This document shows positions 8,553 through 16,073 of a stretch of DNA of 57,761 nt, in pieces; the first letter of the stretch is position 1, and each line of letters starts with the position of its first letter. The stretch lies in contig WRAV01000009.1 of assembly GCA_009780025.1 (NCBI GenBank), forward strand, positions 1-57,761. The letters run 5' to 3'. Under the pieces are notes generated by a model, which saw only the letters and a program-made list of their open reading frames with translations, did no database searches and was not told where the DNA came from. The position numbers and the translations under genes are program-made. This DNA comes from Oscillospiraceae bacterium (GTDB lineage: Bacteria; Bacillota; Clostridia; Oscillospirales; Ruminococcaceae).

Positions 8553-9782
8553 TTAAAACAGGTGTACCATAACGTCCCCGCCTTCGCGCAGGCCCTCAGC
8601 ATCTGGTGGGGCGATGAAGTAACCGTCCGCCTGTGTAAGTGTGGTAATCATGCCGGATTTACCAAATACAGGCTCAGCGGTGTATTTGCTGCCGGTGCGG
8701 CTCAGACGGCAGGGCCAGCAGGTCAGCTTGCCGGGCGCAGACGCCACGTTGCACGTGATCCGTGCGGGAATCGCGGGAGGCGGCTGAGCGCCCATAACCT
8801 CACGTAACAGCCAGCCGATGAGCAGCTCAAAGACCATCATTGCGGATACCGGGTGCCCCGGAAGCCCCACGAGTAAAGTTCGAGAGGCGTCGTCATATCC
8901 GAGGATGGTCGGTTTTCCGGGCTTTATTGCAATGCCGTGCGTGTAGACCCCCGGTACTGCAAGCCTGTCAAACACCAGCCGGGTCATATCCTTCTTCCCT
9001 TTGGAGCTGCCACCGGAAACAATGACGATGTCACTGTTCTGCATAGCTGTGCGCACAGCCTGCTCCAATGCGTTTTGATCATCCGGCAGGACAGACGTAC
9101 TTACGAGCTCGAGCCCATGTTTTTTGGCAAGAGCGCTCAGCGCATAGGTGTTGATATTCCTGACCTGCCCGGGAGTGGGTGTTTGTTCGGGCGCAACCAG
9201 TTCATCACCGGTGGAGAGGATGGTTGCTCGCGTGGGTGCGTAGACTGAAACAGCGTTCACACCAGCTGCCGCCAGAGCCCCTATATCCTGCGGCAGGATA
9301 CGCTTGCCTTTACGCAACAGCAAATCGCCCGCCTTCATATCCTCGCCAGGAAGGACAACGTTTTCGCCGTGGGCGACGCTTTGACTTATTGCGAGGCCCT
9401 GGCCGCCAAACTCTTCTGTATACTCGACCATTACAACGGCGTTCGCGCCGTCAGGCAACATCCCGCCGGTAAAAACCTCTGCGCACTGTCCACCGACCAA
9501 CGTAAGATTGGCGGGCTGCCCCATCTCCACTCGGCCAGCCAGTGTCAGGAAGACCGGGATACTCTCTCCGGCTGCGGCGGTGTCCGCAGACAAGACAGCG
9601 TAACCGTCCACAGTAGAGCGCCGAAATGCCGGTATATTTTCCGGAGCAAAGACGTCTTCCGCAGCAACTCTCCCCAGTGCTTGATTGGGCGTAACCGACT
9701 CCTTGGATACTAGCCCAGCCTTAACACTGTCGAGCAGTTTTTGTCGGGCAGCATCCACGCTGTCAACTTTCAAAAATTCCAT
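8553..9782 (-). CDS. moeA: Molybdopterin molybdotransferase MoeA
   Basis: Standard MoeA of 409 residues catalysing metal insertion into molybdopterin. Seen: FRRSTVDGYAVLSADT (about residue 55), the GGMLPDGANAVVMVE block, LLRKGKRILPQDIGALAAAG, STGDELV, VSGGSSKGKKDMT, and VGLPGHPVSAMMVFE. The ATG overlaps the tupC stop (TGATG), showing translational coupling to the tungstate transporter. Because it sits in a tungstate-uptake operon, a role in tungsten cofactor assembly is likely, by inference. Confidence 0.93.
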   Translation of the reverse strand: MEFLKVDSVDAARQKLLDSVKAGLVSKESVTPNQALGRVAAEDVFAPENIPAFRRSTVDGYAVLSADTAAAGESIPVFLTLAGRVEMGQPANLTLVGGQCAEVFTGGMLPDGANAVVMVEYTEEFGGQGLAISQSVAHGENVVLPGEDMKAGDLLLRKGKRILPQDIGALAAAGVNAVSVYAPTRATILSTGDELVAPEQTPTPGQVRNINTYALSALAKKHGLELVSTSVLPDDQNALEQAVRTAMQNSDIVIVSGGSSKGKKDMTRLVFDRLAVPGVYTHGIAIKPGKPTILGYDDASRTLLVGLPGHPVSAMMVFELLIGWLLREVMGAQPPPAIPARITCNVASAPGKLTCWPCRLSRTGSKYTAEPVFGKSGMITTLTQADGYFIAPPDAEGLREGGDVMVHLF

Positions 9783-10477
9783 CAGTCGGTTACACCTTCC
9801 TTTAGCGACGCATATTGCAAGTAGCTTTTCAGCTTCGAGTTTTCAGGTTGCGTCAGCATCTGGGACGCCGGGCCCTGCGTTTCAATTCGCCCGCTGTGCA
9901 TAAATAAAATATACCCGCACAGCCGCTGGATATGTGAGAGCTGGTGAGCGCAGATTATATAGGTTGCGGGTGAACTACGCTGTTTCTCAAGAATAAGCTG
10001 TTCAAATGTCGCCGCACTCTCCATGTCGAGATTTGAGAAGGCTTCGTCTATCAGCACAAGCCCCGGCGAAAAGATCAACGCGCGCACCAAAGTCAGCTTT
10101 TGCTGTTGGCCGGAAGACAGCCCAGGCGCGTACTCCTCTCGGCTTTCCCACAGACCGGCAATATCCAAGTATCGCTTTACCAGCTCTTCATCCGGCTTTA
10201 TTCCCCGTATTTTGAGCGGGTATACAAGGTTGTGCAGCACCGTGTCGTGGATAAGATACTGCTTGCGAAAAACCATCGTAATGTCGCGTGGGGTAAGTCC
10301 GTTATAGTCAATATGTCCGCTGTCTGGTTCCAGCAGCCCTGCAATCGCCTTCATAAGTGTGGTTTTGCCGCAGCCGTTCGGGCCAATAATACCATAAATC
10401 TCGCCCGCGGGGAGGCTTAGGTCCTCCACCTGCAGCGAAAACTTACCGTAGCTTTTGTGTAGATTAGAAATTTTCAT
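9782..10477 (-). CDS. tupC: Tungstate ABC transporter ATP-binding protein
   Basis: ATPase of the tungstate importer. Walker A GPNGCGKTT at about residue 34, ABC signature LSSGQQQKLTLVRAL at about 126, Walker B LVLIDEAFSNLD, switch His in CAHQLSH. 231 residues from the ATG at 10477, which follows GAGGGAG and lies 14 bases inside the end of the permease gene; the open frame extends further to 10513 but without support. A molybdate or sulfate importer is possible on this protein alone; the adjacent TupA-type binding protein decides for tungstate. Confidence 0.88.
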   Translation of the reverse strand: MKISNLHKSYGKFSLQVEDLSLPAGEIYGIIGPNGCGKTTLMKAIAGLLEPDSGHIDYNGLTPRDITMVFRKQYLIHDTVLHNLVYPLKIRGIKPDEELVKRYLDIAGLWESREEYAPGLSSGQQQKLTLVRALIFSPGLVLIDEAFSNLDMESAATFEQLILEKQRSSPATYIICAHQLSHIQRLCGYILFMHSGRIETQGPASQMLTQPENSKLKSYLQYASLKEGVTD

Positions 10478-11135
10478 CGGCCCGCCGCTCCCTCTTTCGC
10501 AGGAAGTCTGCAATCATCTGCACGCTAAAGGCGATCAGCATCAGTATAGCGCCCAGAAATACCGCCTGCTCGATTTCGCCTCTGTTGCGCAACAGCGAGA
10601 GCGTAGTAGTCATCGTGCGGGTGTGGTGGCGGATGTTGCCCCCAACGATCATGATGGCACCAACTTCGCTCATAGCCCGCCCGTATCCTGTTATAACCGC
10701 GAAGAAGATTTCGTTGCTCAGCTCTTTTATTTGCAAACTCCGAGTCTGCCTTTTGTCGGCGCCCATAGTGAGCGCGAAGACGCGAATCCTCTCAGAGCTT
10801 CTTTGAGAGGCGGTGTATACTATCCCGCAGACTATGGGCGTGATCAATAGAACCTGCGCAATAACCATCGCCTCAAAGGTGAATAGCAGCCGTAGAAAAC
10901 CCAGCGGCCCGTTGCGCATAAGTATGAGATAAACCACCAGCCCCACGACAACAGGGGGGGAGGCCATTAGCGTGCGGTTGATCATCACGACCAACCGCTT
11001 GCCAGCAAAGCTCGCGCGGTCCAGCCAAAGCCCCAGAGGTACGCCGATAACCGACGAAATAGCGGTGGACAGGATTGTCATCCGCAACGTCAACGTTATA
11101 ATTGCCAGGACTTCCGCGTCGAGTATTTGGGTCAT
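10464..11135 (-). CDS. tupB: Tungstate ABC transporter permease
   Basis: Integral membrane permease of 223 residues with about five to six hydrophobic segments and the BPD_transp_1 loop, here GYGRAMSEVGAIMIVGGNIR at about residues 150-169, typical of TupB. The closing RKRERRAD is basic and cytoplasmic. Starts 5 bases after tupA ends. The overlap with tupC indicates a single transcript. Confidence 0.9.
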   Translation of the reverse strand: MTQILDAEVLAIITLTLRMTILSTAISSVIGVPLGLWLDRASFAGKRLVVMINRTLMASPPVVVGLVVYLILMRNGPLGFLRLLFTFEAMVIAQVLLITPIVCGIVYTASQRSSERIRVFALTMGADKRQTRSLQIKELSNEIFFAVITGYGRAMSEVGAIMIVGGNIRHHTRTMTTTLSLLRNRGEIEQAVFLGAILMLIAFSVQMIADFLRKRERRADENF

Positions 11136-11140
11136 GCAAG

Positions 11141-12028
11141 CTATGCCTCCGGGAAGAATAACGGCTGTCCGAACTCCGCCACGCCAAAGGTAGATATCAG
11201 TTGCTGTGTGGCCGGATTTGTTATCCAGTCTATAAATGCTTGCGCACCCACTGGGTGTTCTGTTGTAGATACAACCATAACGCCATACGGGTTTAGCAGC
11301 AGCTCGTTGCCCTCACAGACAATTACCAGGTTGCCAACATCAGGGTATGCAAGCCATGTGGCGCGGTCTGTGAGGGTGAATGCGTCCATTTCCACGGTCA
11401 TGCCCAGGGTTGCGCCCATGCCTTGTCCAACTTCGATGTAGTTTGTGTTATCTTCAGGGCTAACATTCAGAGATTCCCAGATTTGCAATTCTCTTATATG
11501 TGTGCCTGAATTGTCCCCGCGGGAGACAAAGGGCAAGTTCCCGTCTAGTATGGCCATAAACGTCGCCTCAATGTCATCGTTGTGGGCAATTGCTCCATCA
11601 CTTGGGCCTACGATTACGAAGTCGTTGTACATAACGTCATGGCGCCGCTCGGCGTAGCCCTCCGCGACAAACCTGTCCTCTTCGGTGCGGGCGTGTACAA
11701 GCAGGACATCGGCTTCGCCGTCGCGCCCCAGTTGCAAGGCAGCCCCCGTGCCAACTGATATTACCCGTATATCCCAGCCTGTAACCTCAGTAAAGTTGGG
11801 TAGTATGAAGTCCAGCAGCCCGGAGTCTTCGGTGCTTGTGGTTGTTGCAAGGGTGATGGTACCTGTTTGCGGTTCGGGTTCAGGATCGGGTGTAGGCTCT
11901 GGGGTCGACGCAGGCTCTGCAACTGGTGCCGGTGCGGGTTGAGTGGGTTGAGCGGTACCGCCGCAGGCGGACAACACTATGATCAGGCAAACAAACACGG
12001 CTAAGTACAGCATAAAGTTTCTTTTCAT
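11141..12028 (-). CDS. tupA: Tungstate-binding lipoprotein of ABC transporter
   Basis: Captures tungstate outside the membrane. The N-terminus is a lipoprotein signal ending LIIVLSACGG (lipobox LSAC), then a Pro/Glu-rich linker. The mature part has ATTTSTEDSGLLDFILP, the TTTS-x-x-DSGLL motif characteristic of TupA, and LLVHARTEEDRFVAEGY, GDNSGTH and GQGMGATL. Two ATGs lie close together; GAGGAG is only 2 bases from the first (12034) but 8 from the second (12028), so the second is used (295 residues). Expression probably depends on the leader upstream, which contains a riboswitch-like structure and terminator. Confidence 0.92.
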   Translation of the reverse strand: MKRNFMLYLAVFVCLIIVLSACGGTAQPTQPAPAPVAEPASTPEPTPDPEPEPQTGTITLATTTSTEDSGLLDFILPNFTEVTGWDIRVISVGTGAALQLGRDGEADVLLVHARTEEDRFVAEGYAERRHDVMYNDFVIVGPSDGAIAHNDDIEATFMAILDGNLPFVSRGDNSGTHIRELQIWESLNVSPEDNTNYIEVGQGMGATLGMTVEMDAFTLTDRATWLAYPDVGNLVIVCEGNELLLNPYGVMVVSTTEHPVGAQAFIDWITNPATQQLISTFGVAEFGQPLFFPEA

Positions 12029-12067
12029 TTTCATTACTCCTCACATTTTTATGCGCCGAAAACAGCA

Positions 12068-12091
12068 CAAAAAATACGCCGGTTACGGCGC
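12068..12091 (-). terminator. Leader terminator in front of tupA
   Basis: Read on the minus strand, CGCCG-taac-CGGCG is followed by TATTTTTT, an intrinsic terminator placed between the riboswitch-like structure and the tupA ribosome binding site. Part of its stem overlaps sequence that could instead pair with CCTTT/ACCCTT segments of the leader, the arrangement expected for transcription attenuation. Confidence 0.7.
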
Positions 12092-12094
12092 AAA

Positions 12095-12230
12095 GGGTAA
12101 TGGTCGCAAAGCTCACCGCTTTGCGGTTATGGTGCATTCCCTTTACACATGGAAGGTATAGCCGTTTCCCGCTATACCCTGACGCTCCGGGTCCCGTGGC
12201 TTGCGCTTTAGGGGGAAGGAGTCGGAAATT
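12095..12230 (-). promoter_or_regulatory. Molybdenum/tungsten cofactor (Moco/Tuco-type) riboswitch candidate
   Basis: The roughly 225-base leader of tupA folds into several arms on the minus strand: GGTATAGC/GCTATACC (12178-12171 with 12162-12155) around a GGGAAACG loop, and CGCAAAGC/GCTTTGCG (12125-12105). Around the first arm, CAGGG before the stem and CCTTCC…AAAGG after it match in order the CAGGG…CCUCCC…AAAGG core that I recall from the E. coli moaA Moco element. The extra arm present in E. coli is absent here, as described for variants proposed to sense tungsten cofactor. A terminator follows. The alignment is by eye; the ligand is inferred from the tungsten genes it controls. Confidence 0.6.
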
Positions 12231-12268
12231 GCGTATTTTATTTGCGCTCTCCGGCGAATTTAAACAAC

Positions 12269-12297
12269 ATAATACAATAAATTGGCTGGATTGTCAA
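12269..12297 (-). promoter_or_regulatory. Sigma-A promoter for the tup-moe operon
   Basis: On the minus strand TTGACA (12297-12292), 17-base spacer, TATTAT (12274-12269). Transcription would begin near 12262, just before the riboswitch-like leader. Confidence 0.7.
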
Positions 12298-12308
12298 TAG
12301 ATTTGTGC

Positions 12309-12337
12309 TTGACAACCAATCGCCTGTGGATTATGAT
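12309..12337 (+). promoter_or_regulatory. Sigma-A promoter for the moaC-moaA operon
   Basis: TTGACA (12309-12314), 17-base spacer, TATGAT (12332-12337). The two -35 boxes of the divergent promoters are only 11 bases apart, so any protein bound between them would affect both operons. The moaC leader is short (about 40 bases) and lacks a riboswitch. Confidence 0.7.
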
Positions 12338-12385
12338 GAATGTACATTTCGACAAAATCTTCGGGTAGGGGAGGCCTTGCGTTAG

Positions 12386-12868
12386 ATGGCAGAGTTTACA
12401 CATTTTGACGAGCACGGCAACGCCGCAATGGTGGATGTAAGTGGAAAACAGCCAACCGCGCGTCAGGCTATAGCCGAAGGCCGGATAAAAATGAGCGCTG
12501 AGTGTTATCAGATGGTGCGCCAGGGCAGGGCGGAAAAAGGCGACGTCCTTGGAACTGCCCGCATTGCCGGGATTATGGCGGTAAAACAAACGGCTAACCT
12601 CATACCGCTCTGTCACACCCTGCTTATTGAAAAAGCCTCTATCGATTTTGACTTTGATGACAGCGAGCACGAAGTAACGGCCAAGTGTACGGTAAAAACG
12701 ACAGGAACCACCGGCGTAGAGATGGAAGCGCTGACAGGCGTGAGCGTCGCCATGCTGACAATTTACGACATGTGCAAGGCCGCCGACAAGGCAATGGAGA
12801 TTGGTGGTATACGACTGCTTGAAAAAACAGGCGGAAAAAGCGGAGTTTACCGCAGCCAAAGGAGCTGA
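12386..12868 (+). CDS. moaC: Cyclic pyranopterin monophosphate synthase MoaC
   Basis: Converts the MoaA product to cyclic pyranopterin monophosphate, the pterin precursor of molybdenum and tungsten cofactors. 160 residues. Seen: MVDVSGKQPTARQAIAEG, GTARIAGIMAVKQTANLIPLCH, TGTTGVEMEALTGVSVAMLTIYDMCKA, all hallmark MoaC blocks. ATG 12386 follows GGGGAGG. MoaA starts 4 bases after its stop. Confidence 0.95.
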   Translation: MAEFTHFDEHGNAAMVDVSGKQPTARQAIAEGRIKMSAECYQMVRQGRAEKGDVLGTARIAGIMAVKQTANLIPLCHTLLIEKASIDFDFDDSEHEVTAKCTVKTTGTTGVEMEALTGVSVAMLTIYDMCKAADKAMEIGGIRLLEKTGGKSGVYRSQRS

Positions 12869-12872
12869 CGCC

Positions 12873-13847
12873 ATGCTCGACTCGCTTGGGCGCGATATAG
12901 ATTACATACGCATATCCATAACTGATCGCTGCAATTTGCGGTGCAGGTACTGTATGCCTGAAGAAGGGGTGCAGCCGTTGTCTCACTGCGATGTGCTGCG
13001 CTATGAGGAGCTTCTGCGGCTAACCAGGGCTGCGGTTAGGATCGGGGTTCGCAACGTCAAGGTGACCGGGGGCGAGCCCTTGGCACGCAAGGGTTGCATC
13101 GATTTTTTGCGAGAACTTAAATCTCTACCCGGAATAGAGCATGTCACCATAACTACAAACGGCGTCCTTCTCGAGTCTGCTTTAGCCGATTTGGTGCAGA
13201 TGAAAATTGATGGCGTAAACATAAGCCTCGATAGTTTGTCCGGTGAAACGTACCGGCACATTACGCGACAGGACGCCTTTCCCGCTGTGTGGCGCGCGAT
13301 TGTCAAAGCTGTAGAAGCGGGGCTACGTGTGAAGGTGAACTGTGTGCCTATCGCCGGGCTGAACGATATGGAGATTGTCGATTTTGCGCTGTTGACAGAA
13401 GATATGCCTATAGATGTTAGGTTCATTGAGTTTATGCCGTCCGGTGTGGGGGAGAGCTTGGAGGGAATCAGCGGTGAAGAGATTCTAGGCAGGCTAACGG
13501 AGGCGTACCCGGACTTGATTCAAGATACGCGGCGTCGCGGATTTGGCCCGGCGCGATACTTCAAAAGCAGCAAAATGCGGGGCAGCATCGGTATTATAGA
13601 CGCTCTGGGCAGCTGTTTTTGCCCCGGCTGCAACCGGGTAAGATTGACGAGCGACGGATTCCTAAAGCTCTGCTTGTTCCACGATAAAGGGCTGGATCTG
13701 CGAGAGATGCTTCGCAGTGGCGCTGATGACAACGAAATAGAAGCCGCTATAACCGAGGCTATCTTTAGAAAACCGGAGCGGTATACCCTAGGCGGTATAA
13801 CAGGCCCGGACATGTCAATCAAAAATATGTCTCAAATAGGAGGCTGA
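12873..13847 (+). CDS. moaA: GTP 3',8-cyclase MoaA (radical SAM)
   Basis: First step of pterin cofactor synthesis. Radical-SAM cluster motif CNLRCRYC at about residues 18-25, TGGEPL, and the C-terminal second 4Fe-4S site CPGCNRVRLTSDGFLKLC. 324 residues from ATG 12873; the open frame begins at 12801 inside moaC, but AAAGGAG precedes only the 12873 ATG. The C-terminal GG dipeptide (QIGG) expected of MoaA is present, which is needed for cyclase activity. Confidence 0.95.
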   Translation: MLDSLGRDIDYIRISITDRCNLRCRYCMPEEGVQPLSHCDVLRYEELLRLTRAAVRIGVRNVKVTGGEPLARKGCIDFLRELKSLPGIEHVTITTNGVLLESALADLVQMKIDGVNISLDSLSGETYRHITRQDAFPAVWRAIVKAVEAGLRVKVNCVPIAGLNDMEIVDFALLTEDMPIDVRFIEFMPSGVGESLEGISGEEILGRLTEAYPDLIQDTRRRGFGPARYFKSSKMRGSIGIIDALGSCFCPGCNRVRLTSDGFLKLCLFHDKGLDLREMLRSGADDNEIEAAITEAIFRKPERYTLGGITGPDMSIKNMSQIGG

Positions 13848-13849
13848 AT

Positions 13850-14803
13850 ATGGCTAAAATAATGGGGGTTGTAAAAGCTGTCTGCGCAAGCGGTGTACGT
13901 GGCATACAAAAACGTGACGTAACCAGCGCTCGGTTCAAGACCGGCTGGGGACTTGAGGACGATGCCCACGGCGGCGACTGGCATCGTCAGGTCAGCTTGC
14001 TGTCTTACGATAAAGTTGAGAAGTTTAATGCTCTGGGCGCGGGGGTGTCTCACGGAGATTTTGGAGAAAACCTTGTCGTTGAGGGCATTAACTTCAGCGC
14101 CCTGCCGGTGGGCTCGCGGCTGGAATGCGGGAGTTGTATCCTGGAAATCACGCAGATTGGCAAGGAGTGCCACTCCCACTGCCAAATCTACCACAAAATG
14201 GGCGACTGCATAATGCCGCGTGAGGGCGTGTTTGCCCGTGTGATGCAGGATGGAATCATATCTGTAGGCGATGTTATGGAGCTTATGGCAGAGCCCGCAC
14301 AGGGGCCACAAGCGGCAATCTTGATACTTAGCGATAAAGGGTCAAAAGGTGAGCGGGAAGACGAGAGCGGCCCGCTTATAGCTCGCATACTTGCGCAGGC
14401 AGGGTATAGTGTTGTCGATCAGGCTCTGTTGCCGGACGAGCGAAGCGCGATAGAGGCAAAGCTTATTGATCTATCGGATAGGCGCCGGGTAGACTTGATT
14501 CTTACCACTGGTGGAACCGGTTTTTCCCGGCGCGATGTTACGCCGGAGGCCACTATAGCTGTAGCTGATCGCATGGCTCTTGGAATCGCGGAGGCTATAC
14601 GCGCCAATTCGATGCAAATTACCGGTCGCGCAATGCTTAGCAGGGCGGTGTCGGCCATACGCGGGGGCACGCTGATTGTCAACCTGCCGGGCAGCCCGAA
14701 GGCTGTGCGAGAGAGTTTGGAGTTCGCGCTTCCGCATTTGGGCCATGGTATTGAGGTTTTGCGGGGCGATGCGCAGGAATGCGCAACCAGCGATACCCTG
14801 TAA
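13850..14803 (+). CDS. MOSC domain-MoaB/MogA fusion protein
   Basis: Two domains: residues 1-about 150 are a MOSC domain (GLEDDAHGGDWHRQVSLLS, GDFGENLVVEG, CHSHCQIYHKMGDCIMPREGVFARV), and about 155-317 a MoaB/MogA molybdopterin adenylyltransferase domain (AAILILSDKGSKGEREDESGP, LTTGGTGFSRRDVTPEAT, INLPGSPKAV-like VNLPGSPKAVRESLEF). The second domain activates pterin with AMP before MoeA inserts the metal; the MOSC domain may carry sulfur. Starts 2 bases after moaA stops, so it belongs to the moaCA operon. A strong terminator follows. Confidence 0.92.
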   Translation: MAKIMGVVKAVCASGVRGIQKRDVTSARFKTGWGLEDDAHGGDWHRQVSLLSYDKVEKFNALGAGVSHGDFGENLVVEGINFSALPVGSRLECGSCILEITQIGKECHSHCQIYHKMGDCIMPREGVFARVMQDGIISVGDVMELMAEPAQGPQAAILILSDKGSKGEREDESGPLIARILAQAGYSVVDQALLPDERSAIEAKLIDLSDRRRVDLILTTGGTGFSRRDVTPEATIAVADRMALGIAEAIRANSMQITGRAMLSRAVSAIRGGTLIVNLPGSPKAVRESLEFALPHLGHGIEVLRGDAQECATSDTL

Positions 14804-14816
14804 AAAGCGGCAATAC

Positions 14817-14864
14817 AAAAGGTGCATACATTCACACAGTGTTGTTGTGAATATATGCACCTTT
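14817..14864. terminator. Bidirectional terminator between convergent operons
   Basis: AAAGGTGCATAcATTCACA pairs with TGTGAATaTATGCACCTTT with one mismatch across a 9-base loop (14818-14836 with 14846-14864). A-run and T-run flank it, so it can serve both moaCA (+) and the thiF-like gene (-). Confidence 0.85.
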
Positions 14865-14881
14865 GTTAGTTATTTGGCAAC

Positions 14882-15607
14882 TTAGCTCTTGTCGCCAAAA
14901 TATAACGTGTTAAATTCGAAGTCCAGCAAGTCTATCTGAGTTAAGGTATTTCTCAAAACTTGACGTCCACAGAGAATTTTAACGACCTCGGCAGCCTGCA
15001 TAGAGGCAACTGTAGATGCGGTAAAGGGCAGGTTGCCCAGCTCTCTCTCAACGCCCTTTTCAGGAACCGTCCCGTCCACGGAGACATTCTTGAATATCTT
15101 TTGGAATAGTTTGTCTCCGGGGAAGATAGCGGCCACCTGGCCAAACCAACCGGCGATAGATCCATGTACCATAGGTACGCCGAGTTTTTCACAGGTATCC
15201 TGTAAAAGAAGTCGAGACGGTATGTTGTCTAAGGCGTCAACAACACAGTCGTGCCCCTGCAGAACACCTAGCGCATTGCTTTCGGTGAGTTTTTCGCCGA
15301 TTAAGTTTAGCTGTACAGCGGAGTTTACCGCTTTTATGCGGCTGCCGGCACCCTCGGTTTTGGGGTGACCTAAAAGAGCTTCAGTGGAAAAAAGCTGGCG
15401 GTTTAGGTTATTGTGCTCGAAGACATCGTAATCCACAGCGGTTATGTTAAGTACCCCGATCCTTGCTAAAATCTCAACAACGTAGCCGCCCAAACCACCT
15501 AAACCCACAATGCATACTTTTTTTGTATGCAGGCTCTTCACTTCTTCATGAGACAATGCCCGGATATTACGGGAATAGCGAAGTTCTGATGATTCTAAAG
15601 GCTTCAA
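14882..15607 (-). CDS. ThiF/MoeB/HesA-family adenylyltransferase
   Basis: E1-like enzyme that adenylates the C-terminal Gly-Gly of a MoaD/ThiS sulfur carrier. 241 residues: RYSRNIRALS, nucleotide loop VCIVGLGGLGGYVVEILARIG, DYDVFEHNNLNRQ, DALDNIPSRLLLQDTC, and a C-terminal TASTVASMQAAEVVKILCG. The zinc-binding CxxC pairs of E. coli MoeB are not visible. Start is TTG at 15607 after AAGGTGG. Together with the MoaD-like gene and AOR on the same strand it probably makes the dithiolene sulfur for the tungsten pterin, although a thiamine or other sulfur-carrier role is not excluded. The 209 bases to the carrier gene are unusually structured. Confidence 0.85.
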   Translation of the reverse strand: MKPLESSELRYSRNIRALSHEEVKSLHTKKVCIVGLGGLGGYVVEILARIGVLNITAVDYDVFEHNNLNRQLFSTEALLGHPKTEGAGSRIKAVNSAVQLNLIGEKLTESNALGVLQGHDCVVDALDNIPSRLLLQDTCEKLGVPMVHGSIAGWFGQVAAIFPGDKLFQKIFKNVSVDGTVPEKGVERELGNLPFTASTVASMQAAEVVKILCGRQVLRNTLTQIDLLDFEFNTLYFGDKS

Positions 15608-15653
15608 AAATATAACACCACCTTAATGCGCGATCGTGATTATACTTATTCCA

Positions 15654-15808
15654 CTTCAAAAGAAGCCCACTTTTGAAGGTGCGACAAAGAGCGTCGTGCA
15701 CCGGCGCATGCGCCGGGGAAACCGTGTATACGACGTAAATCTTCGGCTGCGCCGAAAGCTTGCATAGGACGCGAGCTAACTTGAAAAACAAGGGCGCTTT
15801 TTCAAGTT
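15654..15808. repeat. Highly structured intercistronic element
   Basis: Between the carrier gene and the thiF-like gene lie five inverted repeats in series: CTTCAAAAG/CTTTTGAAG (15654-15678), a GGTGCGAC/GTCGTGCACC arm (15678-15702), the perfect palindrome CCGGCGCATGCGCCGG (15701-15716), TTCGGC/GCCGAA (15742-15756), and AACTTGAAAAA/TTTTTCAAGTT (15778-15808). The last can act as a terminator for the carrier gene. No open frame. It could be a mobile palindromic element or a regulatory RNA. Confidence 0.55.
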
Positions 15809-15816
15809 GATTTGTA

Positions 15817-16041
15817 TCATCCGCCGGCCAAAAGAGGGAACAGCGAAACGCTGTCCCCTTCTTTTAGGGTGGAGGAGGAATCGGCATTGAAATTGTTAAT
15901 CAGAACATTAGCAACCTCGTTGTCCTCGATTTCGAGCATTTTTATCACGTCGGCAACGATAGCGTCTTCCTTAACATCCAGGTAAACTTCCTTGCCGCGC
16001 CCGTCACGTAGATATGAAAACAAACGCACTTCCAACTTCAT
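15817..16041 (-). CDS. MoaD/ThiS-family sulfur carrier protein
   Basis: Small ubiquitin-fold carrier of 74 residues ending LFPLLAGG; the terminal Gly-Gly is the site of thiocarboxylation. Seen also: VRLFSYLRDGRGKEVYLDV and EGDSVSLFP. ATG 16041 follows GGGAGGAGCACAT; the open frame begins 15 bases earlier without a better site. It follows AOR by 32 bases, which suggests a carrier dedicated to the AOR cofactor. Confidence 0.88.
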   Translation of the reverse strand: MKLEVRLFSYLRDGRGKEVYLDVKEDAIVADVIKMLEIEDNEVANVLINNFNADSSSTLKEGDSVSLFPLLAGG

Positions 16042-16073
16042 ATGTGCTCCTCCCAACCAAGCTTTATAGTTTA

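Noticed and set aside
9782-12028. Molybdate or sulfate transporter instead of tungstate
   Set aside because: The binding protein has the TTTST…DSGLL motif and lipoprotein form of TupA, and AOR nearby requires tungsten; still, molybdate transport cannot be fully excluded.
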